Notes under the pieces: generated by a model
The model's database searches: none
Seen by the model: only the letters and a program-made list of their open reading frames with translations
What the model was told of the DNA's origin: nothing
Part shown: positions 32,926 to 44,737 of the stretch, in pieces
Numbering within the stretch: position 1 is the stretch's first letter
Layout of the letters: every line of letters starts with the position of its first letter
Source: Schistocerca nitens
Taxonomy: Eukaryota > Arthropoda > Insecta > Orthoptera > Acrididae
NCBI RefSeq assembly: GCF_023898315.1
Contig: NC_064623.1
Location: 13,033,140-13,097,139 of the forward strand
Reading direction: 5' to 3'
DNA length: 64,000 nt
Made by a program: the position numbers and the translations under genes

Positions 32926-35900
32926 TGCATAGTCTCGGATGGTATTGAATTTGGCAATTAAAGAGTAAGTAAGAAACACGTATTTATTTATTTATTTTCT
33001 CCAAAAAAAATTCCTGCCCCTAGATACAGGCCTTCAAACATGACACTGCGAAGATACGAATTTTGGAAAATTTTTTAAAATGCTGTATCTCTAACAGTTC
33101 TAGATATTTTGTTAGAGTTTTTTTTAAGACAATTGCTTTATGATTACAATGGTATCCTCCATTTGTACATATCTATCAAAGTTCTTTTACTGCTGCCTTT
33201 TGATTTTTTTTTTAATATATTGTGGTCATCCAGAACTAATTTGTTTACTGAAGAGGCTTCTAAGAAATCTGAGACTATCCAGTGAATTCTGTGTTTTCAT
33301 GAGGAATTTTCCAGTTGACACAGTTGCAGTGTGTTTTGTGAAAAGGATTGTTTGAAATATCTTGTGACTGGGGTCACAGGAGAGTGAAGTGGGCTGACTA
33401 ACAGACTTTGTTCAGGTTGGGAATAAGTGTTCTCATTTGAACACACTGTTTCAAAGTGAAGATGTTTCCAGTGACGACTTCTTGAGTTCTAAATGTTTTG
33501 ACAGTATAACAATGATAGTATCTGAACAAGGTGAAGCCTCCCATGATGCAGATTTTGCATCAGCAGAGAAGAATTAAATACTATGAATCAGTCAACTACA
33601 AAGGTAGGTGTTAGTCATGTTAAGAAAGCGTGGTCAGTGAAGTTGAGTCATAAACTCTACACAACAAGAAAGTGCAGAGAAATTACTACAGCTATGGATG
33701 AATACAGTACAGCAAAACTGATCACACTCTTCAAAGTAGAAATTCCATCTTCAAAAGAAAATGAAGCAAAGCACTCTTGCACCTCTTGCCAGGAATTTTT
33801 CACAAATATCAATTCAGCTGTTGAATATTGTGCATCCTTCAATGAAAAGGTTCAAGTTGACATTTTCAAAGAATAAATTTGAATCACGTTTCATCAGTAT
33901 CAAAGTACATGGCAGGCAACTCAAGAAGTGTGAGGTCCATAAAAGGAGTCTTTGGAAGACCAGATCCCTATCAAGGTCACCCTGTAGAAGCAGCTCAAGT
34001 TCAAATAGTGCAGTCATTTTATCTGGAAGATAAATGGGACTGTTCGTGCCAGAGTGCCAACAAAAAAGAACTATAATTGTAACAGCTGAAGGTAAAAAAG
34101 TTGCAAAAGTGAAGAGGTACATGACTCATAGTATTAAAGAAACTTTTGCAATTTATAAGAGCAACTACACAACTTCACATATTGGAAGATCAAAATTTTA
34201 TGCACTACCACTTAAGTGGGAAGTTCCACACCCAGCTAGAGATGTCTGTTTAAGTATGTACTGCGAAAATTTTGAACTTTGTGTGGTAACTTTGAAGAAC
34301 TTACTGGAGCACACACGACATCTTGGTTGGGCTGTGAAGTCATTAGTACTCTGTGATGTAAAGTGAGAGACTTGTTTGTTTCAGGAATGTGGTGACAGCC
34401 CTGAAACAGAGGACTGTCTTTACAGACACTTGGCCTGGAAGACGTAATTGATACCTCTGCAGAAATTACATATGCGACATGGGAGGAAAATAAACTAATT
34501 AAGAAAACTGTTGCCTTTGACAGTTTCATTGATGAACTTGGTAAAAAGTCAGTGAAAGCAGTAACACATCAGCATCTGAAGAAATTGCAACACATTGCAG
34601 AAGTGAAAGGGTGTGTACAGGCTGAAGAACTATGTTTAGTACTTCACTGTGATTTTGCTGAGAACTGGTCTGTAATACGACCCCAAGAAGTACAGTGGTA
34701 TCATTGGAGTAATGACCAGGTTTCACTTTTTACAGAACTGACACATTTTCAAAACAAGACCACAAGTGTTGCAGTTATAAGTGATGACACAGGACATGAC
34801 TCAGCACATGCTTTGCTAGCAATGCACGAAATTCTTCAACTGCAAACGGGGACAGAGCAAGATCATCATTATTTCCGATGGTACTCCTAGTCATTTTAAA
34901 AACTGTTACCAGGTGTAAGTTACTTGTGCCAAGTGACTGGGTATACAGTGCTACCGGTCACGGGAAGCGGCTTTGTGATGGTGTACGAGGCCTGCTGAAG
35001 CACTATGTTACAAAACATAATCTTTCCAGACCAAATGTGATTCAGAATGCTGAGGATTTTATGAGAGTCGTGAAATCTTGCACATCCACAGCCCTCATTC
35101 TTTTGTCCAAAGACGAAATCGAAGAATTCCATGAGTAGAAAAAAGGAGAATGGTCCAAACAAACGACCCCTGTGAAAGGAATTCAGAAGAGACATTTCTG
35201 AACTCAAAGGGATGTGCGAACTCATATTGCACACACTTTAAAGAGCAAGAAAGAAGAAATTTCATTCATTCTGCCAACACCTCAGAAAGGGCAAGATAAT
35301 ATTCAGATTCACAACCTGAAGAGGGGGACGATTGTGGCGTGTGTGTATGATTGTAACTGGTGGATTGCAGAGATAATAGATACCAGTTAGGAGTTAAACG
35401 AAATTGTAGTGAACTTTATGCTACCACATGGACCAGCTGCTGGATATAGGTTTCCAGCTGAAGGACAAAAACAATGCCATCAGTGCTCACTTCTTGTTCA
35501 CAATATTTTGAAGGTTGTAGGTGTTCCAGTTCCTATTGGTTCGACATGAAGGCATCGTTCTATATCAAAGGAAAATACTGAAACTGTGGAACACATTTTT
35601 AGTACATTAACTAATTTCAGTACAAAACAGAGTGCACAGGCGTTGTATAAATTGAAACCTTTAAGTCTTTGGACCTTTCACATATATTTTGGAACCGTTT
35701 AAAATGCTTGAAAAATGAGTCTCTTACCCATCTTTCAAAACTAAAATTAGGTTAAATAAGGCTAGGTTTTGATTTTTATGAGCCTGTTATGTGATAAAGT
35801 GTTAATGTAACAGGTTTTATGTATGGCAAAAAATTTCAATTGTTTATAAAACCTGTTCAAACTAAGAGTGGAAGCTCTCCTTTTCAGGGAATGTAGAACT

Positions 35901-36113
35901 ATATGGTACTAATTAACAGAAAGAAAAGAAAAAAAAATTAATAAATAATAATAATTAAAAAAAATATCAAAATTTTTATGGATTGGCATTTTTTAAAACA
36001 GGTTTTTTCCATAAATTATTAAAAAGTTCAGAACGCTATAGTAAAAGAACTTTGACACATTAAGTCCAAATAGAGGATTTCTTTGTAATCATAAAGCAAT
36101 TATCTTTCAAATA

Positions 36114-36144
<31 letters not shown>

Positions 36145-36347
36145 CAACAAATATCTAGAACTTTTCTAGAGATACAGCATTTGAAAATGTTTTCCAAATT
36201 CGCATCCTCAAAATGGTATGTGCAGTGTCATCTTTGGAAGGCAGAAATTCGGAGCAGAAATTCTTTTGGGGGGAAAAAAATGTACATTCCTTACTTAATC
36301 CTTCATTTTAACATATGCTAAATTCAATAACATCCTAAACTACAAAG
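32926..36347 (+). mobile_element. DNA element with about 300-bp terminal inverted repeats
   Basis: The left end (32926 to about 33230) and the right end (about 36000-36347) are inverted, diverged copies. Shared blocks include TATTGAATTT, AATTTCTGC/AATTCCTGC, GATGACACTGC-like, AATGCTGTATCTCTA, TTGCTTTATGATTACAA and CAAAGTTCTTTTACT. Between them lies a decayed plus-strand coding region. The length is 3.4 kb. No clear target duplication was found. The superfamily is not assigned. Confidence 0.7.
33583..35660 (+). pseudogene. DDE-like transposon protein of an unclassified family, degenerate
   Basis: The relic follows a protein type recurrent in insects, hydrozoans and other animals and usually annotated as uncharacterized. 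N-terminal: SCQEFFTNI and a basic stretch. Middle: KKVAKVKRYMTHSIKETFA then IGRSKFYALPLKW and DVCLSMYCENFEL, matching the family's SKFAELRP and CVCxYHxN blocks. Core: EELCLVLHCDFAENWSV (DFAEN, first acidic pair), VSLFTELTHF, VAVISDDTGHDSAHAL, a lost ISDG block, then YSATGHGKRLCDGVRGLLKH (near 34950-35010). Stops and frameshifts separate the parts. The spaced Asp/Glu residues resemble an RNase-H-fold transposase, but that role is inference. Confidence 0.65.
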
Positions 36348-36965
36348 GTAAGATTTTTTTCCTAGCCTGCCTGAATTGATATGGACTATTGAATACTAAA
36401 TAAGTTCTTCTGATACCTTACTGTGTTGGTGACAAAATTGAAGTATGGCCTTTTTCTGGTAGAATAACCCGGAAAAGTTTCAATACATTTCAGTCTTTTT
36501 TTACATTCAAAAAGTGGTTTCTTCACTAATGTTTTTTGTATTTATTGTGCATGTCTTGTATCATTTTACTGCAACAATGCTTTCCCTTTTTCATTGAAAC
36601 AATTTCACGCATAGCTACTGAAAGGTGGTAAGAATTGGTCCACATATTACTACTATCCGCCATGCTGGAATAGCACCACTAAGAGGTGGTAAAGATACAG
36701 GGAGCTCTTGTATAGAAGACCAGCAGAAGAATGTTGCACTACTGAATTGTGAGGTTATCAACAACAAGTTATGGTGTACATTCCATTAAATATAATGCCT
36801 GCTTCTCAATTTTCATATTACCATGATAGTGCTATCTGTACTACGAACTAATCATTTTCAAAGGCTGTCAAACTGCCTTTTTGACATCACAAAACTCGTG
36901 TCTCTTTCTGACCTACTAACATTTTTATGAACATAGAATATAAAATCTAATATTGATGCACTTAC
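36348..36965. other. Intron sequence next to exon C
   Basis: No element is recognised. Donor-side intron sequence of the host gene. Confidence 0.4.
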
Positions 36966-37050
36966 TGACAGCATTTCGTGCCATTTTCTCCACTGGCTTG
37001 ACAACTGCAAATGGATTTAGTTGTACCTCTTTGTCGTTGCCATCAACTGC
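36966..37050 (-). CDS. Host gene exon C
   Basis: An 85-bp exon sits between AATTTGTAG and GCTGTCA|GTAAGTG. It starts in phase 0 and ends with one base. It encodes AVDGNDKEVQLNPFAVVKPV followed by EKMARNAV. Of its three frames only this one is open, and it fits both neighbours. Confidence 0.8.
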
Positions 37051-37233
37051 CTACAAATTGACAAAATAATTAGAATGGTATGTAACTTATTAAGTATAAG
37101 GTACATTTGTAATTTGGTTACCTAAAACCCCAGATGAATTAAAGAAGAAAAGCAAAATAGTACTTCCATAAATGAACTATTTGGTTGATATGTAATTCCA
37201 TAGCGTTTTTCCATATTTTTAGTAAATACAACA

Positions 37234-37583
37234 GAAATGATAATTAAATGGACACCCTAGCTGCAAACAGGCGTCGATGTACTTCACTGGGGACATGTTG
37301 AAAATGTGTGCCCCGACCGGGACTCGAACCCGGGATCTCCTGCTTACATGGCAGACGCTCTATCCATCTGAGCCACCGCGGGCACAGAGGATAGTGCGAC
37401 TGCAGGGACTTATCCCTGGCACGCTACCCTTGAGATCCACATTCCCAACATGCCCACACCACTACATTCGTAGTGCACCTAATAGATGTTTGCCCATCAT
37501 ACTCATTACACATTTTCAACATGTCCCCAATGAAGTACATCGACGCCTGTTTGCAGCTAGGGTGTCCATTTAATTATCATTTC
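37234..37583. repeat. 350-bp TIR element with a tRNA-Thr-like core
   Basis: About 77-bp near-perfect terminal inverted repeats begin GAAATGATAATTAAATGGAC and contain CAAACAGGCGTCGATGTACT and CATGTTGAAAATGTGT. A tRNA-like module lies just inside the left TIR. No target duplication is evident beyond the TIRs. Confidence 0.85.
37309..37384 (-). ncRNA. tRNA-Thr-like pseudogene in TIR element
   Basis: The minus strand reads GCCCGCGGTGGCTCAGATGG, an anticodon stem TCTGC/GCAGG with loop CATGTAA (anticodon TGT), and GGGTTCGAGTCCCGG. The acceptor stem pairs only partly and position 33 is A instead of U, so a working tRNA is unlikely. Confidence 0.6.
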
Positions 37584-37649
37584 ATTTCTAGCAAAGCTGC
37601 ATGGTCATCCATGGTAACTGTTCTTTCGGGAACAGATACTACCGTCATA

Positions 37650-39790
37650 TATAGTTAAAATACAACAGATACACAGAACAGAGACATTAGGCATCAATAA
37701 TATATTCTCCTTCACTATTCAAAACAGTCTTCCAATGCTGGGGTAACTTTTCAAATCCGCAACTGTAGAAATCGCGTGGTCTTCTACATCTACATCCATA
37801 CTCTGCTAGCCACCTGACGGTGTGTGGCAGAGGGTACCTTGAGCACCTCTATTGGCTCTCCCTTCTATTCCAGTCTCGTACTGTTCGTGGAAAGAAAGAC
37901 TGTCGGTATGCCTCTGTGTTGGCTCTAATCTCTCCGATTTTATCCTCATTGTCTCTTCGCGAGATATACGTAGGAGGGAGCAATATACTGCTCGACTTCT
38001 CAGTGAAGTTATGTTCTCGAAACTTGAACAAAGCCCGTACCAAGCTACTGAGCGTCTCTCTTGCAGAGTCTTCCACCAGAGTTTATCATCTCCGTAACGA
38101 TTTCGCGATTACTAAATGATCCTGTGACGAAGCGCGGTGCTCTCCGTTGGATCTTCTCTATCTCTTCTATCAACCCTATCTGGTACGGATCCCACACAGG
38201 TTAACAGGATTCAAGCAGTGGGCAAACACGTGTACTGTAACCTACTTCCTTTGTTTTCGGATTGCATTTCCTTAGGATTCTTCCAATGAATCTCAGTCTG
38301 GCACCTGCTTTACCGACGATTAATTTTATATGGTCATTCCATTTTAAATCAGTCCTAATGCCTACTCCCAGATAATTTATGGAATTAACTGCTTCCAATT
38401 GCTGACCTGCTATACTGTAGCTAAATGATAAAACGATCTTTCTTTCTATGTATTTGCAACACCTTACACATGTCTACATTGAGATTCAATTGCCATTCCC
38501 TGCACCATCCGTCAATTCGTTGCAGATCCTCCTGCATTTCATTTCAATACAATTTTCCATTGTTACAACCTCTCGATATACTACAGCATCATCCGCAAAA
38601 AGCCTCAGTGAACTTCTGATGTTATCCACAAGGTCATTTATATATATATATTGTGAACAGCAACGGTCCTACGACACTCCCCTGCAGCACACCTGAAATC
38701 ACTCTTACTTCAGATGACTTCTCTCCATTGAGAACGACATGCTGTGTTCTGTCTAGGAACTCTTCAGTCCAATCACACAATTGGTCTGATAGTCCATATG
38801 CTCTAACATTGTTCATTAAACAACTGCGGGGAATTGTATCAAAGTAAAGTGAAGAACTCATCGAGCCATGTTCAGAGCGCATTGTCATCCGGAAAGGAAA
38901 TTCTTTCAACGTTATTTGACAGAGAGAGGAAAAGGTGAAAATTTGAGGGCACAAGATTCGGTGAATAAGCTGGGCGCAGAATGACTTCCCAACCCAACTT
39001 CTGTATATTGTTTTTTGTCAGTTTAGCGGAACGCACGTGAGTATTATCATGGAAAAGCATCACTTCATGCAGTCTTCCCAGTTGTCGTTCTTGAATTGCA
39101 TCTGCAAGACATCTCAGTTGTTCACAATAAATCAGCAATGATGATTACACTTTAGCCAAGTAATTTGTAGTATAGCACACTGTTTCTGTTCTACCAAATG
39201 CAGAACATTATTTTTTGTTGATGCGCTCAGGTCTTTTTAGGGGGAGCTGCTCCATTGTTTGGACACAACCATTCCTTTCTTTTTCTTATGCTACCATAAA
39301 AACACCATTTCTCGTCATCAGTAACAATATATGACAGGAGCAGTTGAGACTGCTCATGAGCCAGCTGATGATGAGCAACAGACGCATGTATGGCCACCTG
39401 CTGATTTTTGTGATTTTGGCTTTGAGCATGCAGTACCCGTACACCTGATTTTTAAATCTTATCCACTGCATGCAAATATCACACTATAGTGAAATGATCA
39501 GAGTTCATCACATTTGCCAGTTCTTGGGTACAATGATGCGAATTAATGCATTTAAACAATTTTCATCAAACTCCAATCATCATCTTGAACATGAGGAGTC
39601 ACTGATGTTAAAATGATGCTCCTTAAAATGAGAAAACCATTTTCTTGCCATGCTCTGTCCAATGGCGTTATCCTCACGCATGGCGCAACTGTTTCCAGTT
39701 GCCTCCACTGCTTTACCTCTCTACTGAATTCAAACAGAAGAATATGTTCCCATTTCTCAATTTGGCACTCCATTTTCTAGCTCCACTGAC
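37650..39790 (-). pseudogene. Mariner transposase split by a CR1-like LINE
   Basis: From right: the N-terminal block LLFEFSREV (39730), the middle NHKNQQVAIHAS-like region and CSCHILLLMTRNGVF (39330, normally VTGDEKW), then VMLFHDNTHVRSAKLT (39050, second catalytic Asp kept) and ILRPAYSPNLVPSNFHLF (38970, third Asp changed to Asn). TWLDEFFTLL follows near 38870. The C-terminus FEKLPQHWKTVLNSEGEYII and its stop lie at 37700-37775, on the far side of the inserted LINE. Stops and frameshifts are frequent. Outer TIRs are not resolved. Confidence 0.8.
37784..38850 (-). mobile_element. CR1-like LINE 3' part inserted in mariner
   Basis: The minus strand from 38850 reads VRAYGLSDQLCDWTEEFLDR, VISGVLQGSVVGPLLF, a damaged FADD region, NSINYLGVGIRTDLKWNDHI and a C-terminal part. 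It ends in GAGTATGGATGTAGATGTAG at 37784-37803 (minus strand), the 3' end signature of this family. It is 5'-truncated within the RT, as is usual for LINEs. A short TATATATA stretch lies at 38640. Confidence 0.8.
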
Positions 39791-39799
39791 TATTTAATA

Positions 39800-39847
39800 T
39801 GTGTGTGTTGGGGCTTTTGGGCGCTCAACATCGAGGTCATCAGCGCC
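39800..39847 (+). repeat. 48-bp LINE 3'-tail micro-insertion
   Basis: The insert ends TCGAGGTCATCAGCGCC and matches the 3' end of the I-type LINE near 56070-56120 in type (GGCGCTCAAC...GAGGTCAT.AGCGCC). A perfect 11-bp duplication ACTATTTAATA flanks it (39789-39799 and 39848-39858). Confidence 0.8.
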
Positions 39848-39858
39848 ACTATTTAATA

Positions 39859-41565
39859 AATACACCCAAAGCAATCAGAATACCAACATGCAAAACAAAA
39901 ATGCTACTAACTTACACACCAACCTATAGTATTTTTTCAATTTGAATTGTCACATTGCATACGAATAGCCAATAAGATTCAGATATTCATGACCATGAAA
40001 GTGGATGCTTTGTTTCCAATATGGCCATTCACAATGTAAACACGAGCAGCATGGCTGCAGAGAACACTATTTGTGTTCAACTATCCTTAAGATATAAGCT
40101 GCAGAAATTTTGAGAAGAGGAATAGTTTTCTTGGTGAATCAAATTTGAAGCACTACCAATCTACTCACAAGAAAAGAAGCCAGTGATGCTTTTCTTAGCC
40201 CTGCATCATCATGTAGCACATGGATATCCTACCCCAAAAAAGAGACACCTATTGTCTTAGATTTTCTACAACTTAGCGTATTTGTTTCTTTCATAATACT
40301 AATTAAGGAACCAAAGTATTTCTGCTCCATCACAAACCATTTAGATTTTACAGCCTATTAAATTTTTTGGAATTTAACAAATTTTGGTTGCTGAGTGAAG
40401 GAAATAAAGTATGTTAAAATATACAAAATAATGTTATTTCTTCCGTATTCACCCACAAATACTGATAAAAATGTTTACTATAAATCAATATGTAAAGAGT
40501 TCAGAGAAATGTGAATTAAAAAGTTATGAAATTTCTTCACACATCCAGGAAAAAATATTTAGTTGGAGTGTTCAAATTTTTTAAAACCAAATATGGAGAC
40601 CCACACTAAGAGCAATATCATTGCAAGGGAAAAGTATAATAAAAAACCATTTTTTATTCTTGTTCTAATCAATATACTTTATCAAACGAGAAAATGAAAT
40701 GAATGGGATGTTTACTCCTTTGTTTTTATGTAATGCTTTGAACTGATTATCTATTGCTTCTTCCCGTACGAGTTTTGGAATCAAGTATGTTACAGCTTTG
40801 CAGAAGTGCATAGCATCATACCACTGTTCCCTCATTTCCGCAAACTGCTGAACAACATTCATTTATACTGTGTACAGGCATGTATAGTTTAGCTATTTTA
40901 GTAAGTAATTCTCCAGTTTCATATAGGAGAAAAAGATATATTAAAACAGTGTCAAAGTAGCTGTGAATGACATATTCCAACTGACAACTGAGCCCAGCCT
41001 CTAAATAATACAGTGGACAATAATTATTGTGATAAGCCTGACAAGTTACAGTGCTTTCAACACTTTATTTTATTTTGCTGTGTAATGGAGAAATGCAGTG
41101 TTGGGACAGCCATACAATCTACTGAACTGTCTGACATTAATTTAATTCTCTTAAAACTGAGAATGGAAGCAAGCGTAAAGTTAAAAACGTCTTCACCATC
41201 AATGTGTGCTTCTGAATAGTATATGGTTTTAAAAAAGGGGTTACTGCCACTCCATCAAGAAACAAATTGTCAATTAAAAAAACACTTGGAATTATAACCA
41301 GATCACAGAGTAGACAAATTTCATCAAAGGGCTACAAAGCGAAAATAGGACAAAAACTTTACATCCTGCAAAAGGTGGGTGGGTGGGGGTGGGGGTGGGG
41401 GGAAGCAGCTTAATTCAGCGAAATTGGATGTTCCCTTATGGAACTGAATACCCTCGACAAACATAGTAGATTACCCTGTGGCAAAGAAAAATTAAAACGA
41501 GTGCGAGTGCATGAAAACATAAAGCAAAAAATGTTAACTGTTCTTAAAGTTTATTTACCATTTCT
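39859..41565. other. Intron sequence, nothing recognised
   Basis: AT-rich, with a G-rich patch near 41375-41402. A 65-codon minus-strand ORF at 40665-40862 has no family match and does not fit the phase of neighbouring host exons. Confidence 0.4.
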
Positions 41566-41588
41566 CGGGGGGAGGGGGGGGGGGGGGA

Positions 41589-41652
<64 letters not shown>
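41566..41652. repeat. G-run plus (GA)n microsatellite
   Basis: A G-rich run is followed by about 32 GA dinucleotides. Confidence 0.95.
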
Positions 41653-41654
<2 letters not shown>

Positions 41655-42855
41655 AGGAAATAAATGTGGCGAAAAAATCTGAAGGTATGGACAAGCTTGT
41701 TGATGTCACTAACAATGAATTACTCACTACATCACAAAACAAACAGCTTCAGGTGCTGACAATTCCGGCTGCACTTAATTGGAGCTCAAAAACTATTCGA
41801 AGAGAAGTGTCTTTTAGCAGCATTTTAACACAGAAAATTTGAGTCCTGGAACTACCGAGTTAATAACTATGTTTTATCAGAATAATGAGCAGTATAGCAC
41901 TTGCCTGGTACGAAAGAAGCTGTGAGTATAGGAAGAAACCATACAAAACAAAACAATTGATTTCATATAATCTTCACGGGCTCTACTCAGTTTTTTCGAC
42001 TGGAATATCCTGACTTAAAAATTGGTTTTTCAAAATTTTGTTCTCTGACATTTAAGTTGCACATTTTGGTTGGCATCAATAGCACACACTTAGTGGCTTA
42101 CACACAGTACATCAAAATGTTCTACTGATTCATGGAGCTATACAGGAATGAATTACAAAGACCTTATTTCATGCAATGTTTGTGAAGGAGCAGGAAGAAA
42201 ATGTATGCTGAGGAATTGTGACAAGTGTCCATTAAAAGATTGTATTGTCAGTTTTCTCCACTCAAAATTCGAGGAAAATAATTCAGACATTAAATGAACA
42301 AGATTCTATACAGTGCAGTCAGTGGCTTTCAACTGACACAACTGAAATTATACGGTGCTGAAGGTCAGTTGGGGACTTCACTGATAAGTTAGTGTGGCAG
42401 CTGAACAAGTTAATACCACATTAAAACACAGCAAAGTCACAAACTTTTTTTTCCCCAGTGATGGCTGAGCTGGCCAGTATAAAAATAAATATAATTTAAT
42501 GAATCTGTGTTTGCATCAGAATGAATTTCAGCTCGAAGCACAGAGGTCAGTTTTTTTGCAATTAGTGATGGTAAAACAGAGTGAGGTATAGGTGGTACTA
42601 TAAGACACTTAGGTAAGAAGGAAACTCCAGCGATGTCTGGACAGGTAGATAACAACAATAAATGGACTTCTCAAATTTTTCTAAGCCAATATTACAAATA
42701 TTAACTTAAATCTTATCTCTAACATAATGTTTGATTCAACTTGCTGGCCTTTGCAGAATAGCATGAAAAACATTCAGACTGCTAACAACAGGAAAGAGTA
42801 ATGACCCAGAAACAGCCAAATATTATAAAAACTACTGTGCTACATTAACAAAGGC
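41653..42855. other. Intron sequence, nothing recognised
   Basis: No ORF or element with support. Confidence 0.4.
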
Positions 42856-42857
42856 TA

Positions 42858-44246
42858 CCGTATTTACTAGAATCTAAGCCGCACTTTTTTTCTGGTTTTT
42901 GTAATCCAAAAAACCGCCTGCGGCTTAGAATCGAGTGCAAAGTAAGCGGAAGTTCTGAAAAATGTTGGTAGGTGCCGCCACAACTAACTTCTGTCGTCGA
43001 ATAAATGTAGTGCTACACAGGCATGCTTTGCAGGCACAAAGATAAATACTGGCGCCAAAACCTCTGTGTCAGTAAATAAATTAAAAAAAGGTTGAAGACT
43101 AGCATTTTTCTCCGCCCCGAGTTTCGATCACTGCATTTTCATACATTATCCAACAAAGTAAATACAAATTAAGTATTGTTCATCTTCGAATTTAGCATCA
43201 TTTCAACGTACTATGAAAATCCGACTGGCAAGACTGTTTGGGATGTTTGTCAATATGGCCAACTCTATGTTCTGAATTTTTTCTTACCTGTGAGAAGAGA
43301 TGGTTGCTAATAGGAAATTTTATGAATTGTGAATCACATGCAATATTCTCTTCACCATAAGAATAATACGAATATAAACATTTTGCCATGTATTCTTTCG
43401 TGTTTGCTGCCATCTCATTTAAAACCTGTCTGCCTAATAAACTACGAAACTAGAGTGAGACAACAGCAAACGCGGAAGAATATACATATCATGTCATGTT
43501 TATATTCGTATTATTCTTGTGCCTAATAGTGATACAGTCAGAAATGAAGCACGGCAATTGACTAGATTTTTAAATCTAAGATGACTCTAATTTCTGTGCA
43601 GAATGTAATGTACTAAAGAGGCATCTGCAAAAATTTTCAAACGGAGAAAATTTTTCGCTAACCTCTCGTTCAGAACATATTCATCATACGAATTCTATTA
43701 TTTGGTTCCTGTTGATCATTATCAAAGAAAGCAGCAGTGTAAGTAACAACAAATAGCAGTCTCTTGCCATTGTTTCGCTAATGAGACGATTCCCTCTCTT
43801 TTTTTTTTCTTAATTGTAAGCGGCGGTAGCGTGCACAAAAGCAAGCCATGCCGCGAGGGTGAGAGGCCGTAAACACAGAATGCAACAAACAATGCATGAC
43901 ACAGTATAGTACTACATTTTTAGCTTAGAGTGACGTTAACACCTATAACAAAGAGAACGGCATTTATCATATCAAAGAAAAATAAGCAATCAATTCAAAC
44001 CAGACAAGCACGTGAAAAAGGAAGGGTACTCGTATAAATACGCACAGAGTGCCTGACGCATAGCAATGGCTACCTGGTATAGCTTAACTGCTAAGCTTAC
44101 GACTCGAACCAAACTACTGTAGCTGTATCGTCATTCATTCAACCTAAATTATGTCTCATATTACAATGGACCAACATTGTTTTGATTTGGAGGTGCGGCC
44201 TAAAACTTCTCTCTCCCCTTGAACTTCGAGTCTCAAATTTCAGGTT
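42858..44246. mobile_element. Large MITE-like element with pogo-type terminus
   Basis: The left end is TA followed by CCGTATTTACTAGAATCTAA. Inside are a hairpin (AAAAACCGCCTGCGGC region near 42908) and a pair of inverted 23-bp blocks, AAGAATAATACGAATATAAA (43358) and its complement (43500). The right end keeps the subterminal GGCCTAAAACTTCTCTCTCC and CGAGTCTCAAATTTCAGGT but lacks the final TIR, being replaced by LINE sequence. No transposase is seen. Confidence 0.65.
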
Positions 44247-44737
44247 TCAGGTGCTGAGTTCCACTCAGTAAATGGAATGACACCATTAATAAATATAGAC
44301 TTCGATCAGAAATCGGTAGCTAAGGTAGAATATTCAAAATTTCTAAGTGTATGCACTGATGAGGGGTTGAACTGGAAAAAACACACTGAGGATCTGCTGA
44401 AATGTGAGTTCAGCTACTTATGCTATTAGGGTCATTGCAAATTTTGGCGATATATATCTGAGTAAATTAGCTTACAACGCCTATTTTCATTCTCTGCTTT
44501 CGTATGGCATCATATTCTGGGGTAACTCATCATTGAGTAAAAGAGTGTTCATTGCACAAAAGCATGTAATCAGAATAATTGCTGGAGCTCATCCAAGATC
44601 ATTCTGCAGACACTTATTTAAAGAGCTAGAATTCTTCACTGTAGCCTCACAATATATATATTCACTTATGAAATTTGTTGTTAACAATCCGAACGAATTC
44701 AAAAGTAATAGCAGTGTACATGGCTAGAACACTATAG
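44247..44737 (+). pseudogene. Jockey/CR1-type LINE C-terminal region, left part
   Basis: Reading frames give KFLSVCTDEGLNWKKHTEDL (near 44340), ATYAIRVIANFGDIYLSKLA, YGIIFWGNSSLSKRVFIAQK and ELEFFTVASQYIYSLMKFV. These are the region after the RT thumb in jockey/CR1-type proteins. It ends at VHG followed by the target CACTATAG. The next part is at 47014. One frameshift lies near 44400. Confidence 0.7.

Noticed and set aside
37309-37384. Functional tRNA gene
   Set aside because: Acceptor stem pairs poorly, U33 is lost, and it lies within a TIR repeat.
40665-40862. 65-codon minus-strand ORF in the largest intron as a possible extra exon
   Set aside because: No domain, no clear splice pair, and exons B and C already join in phase without it.
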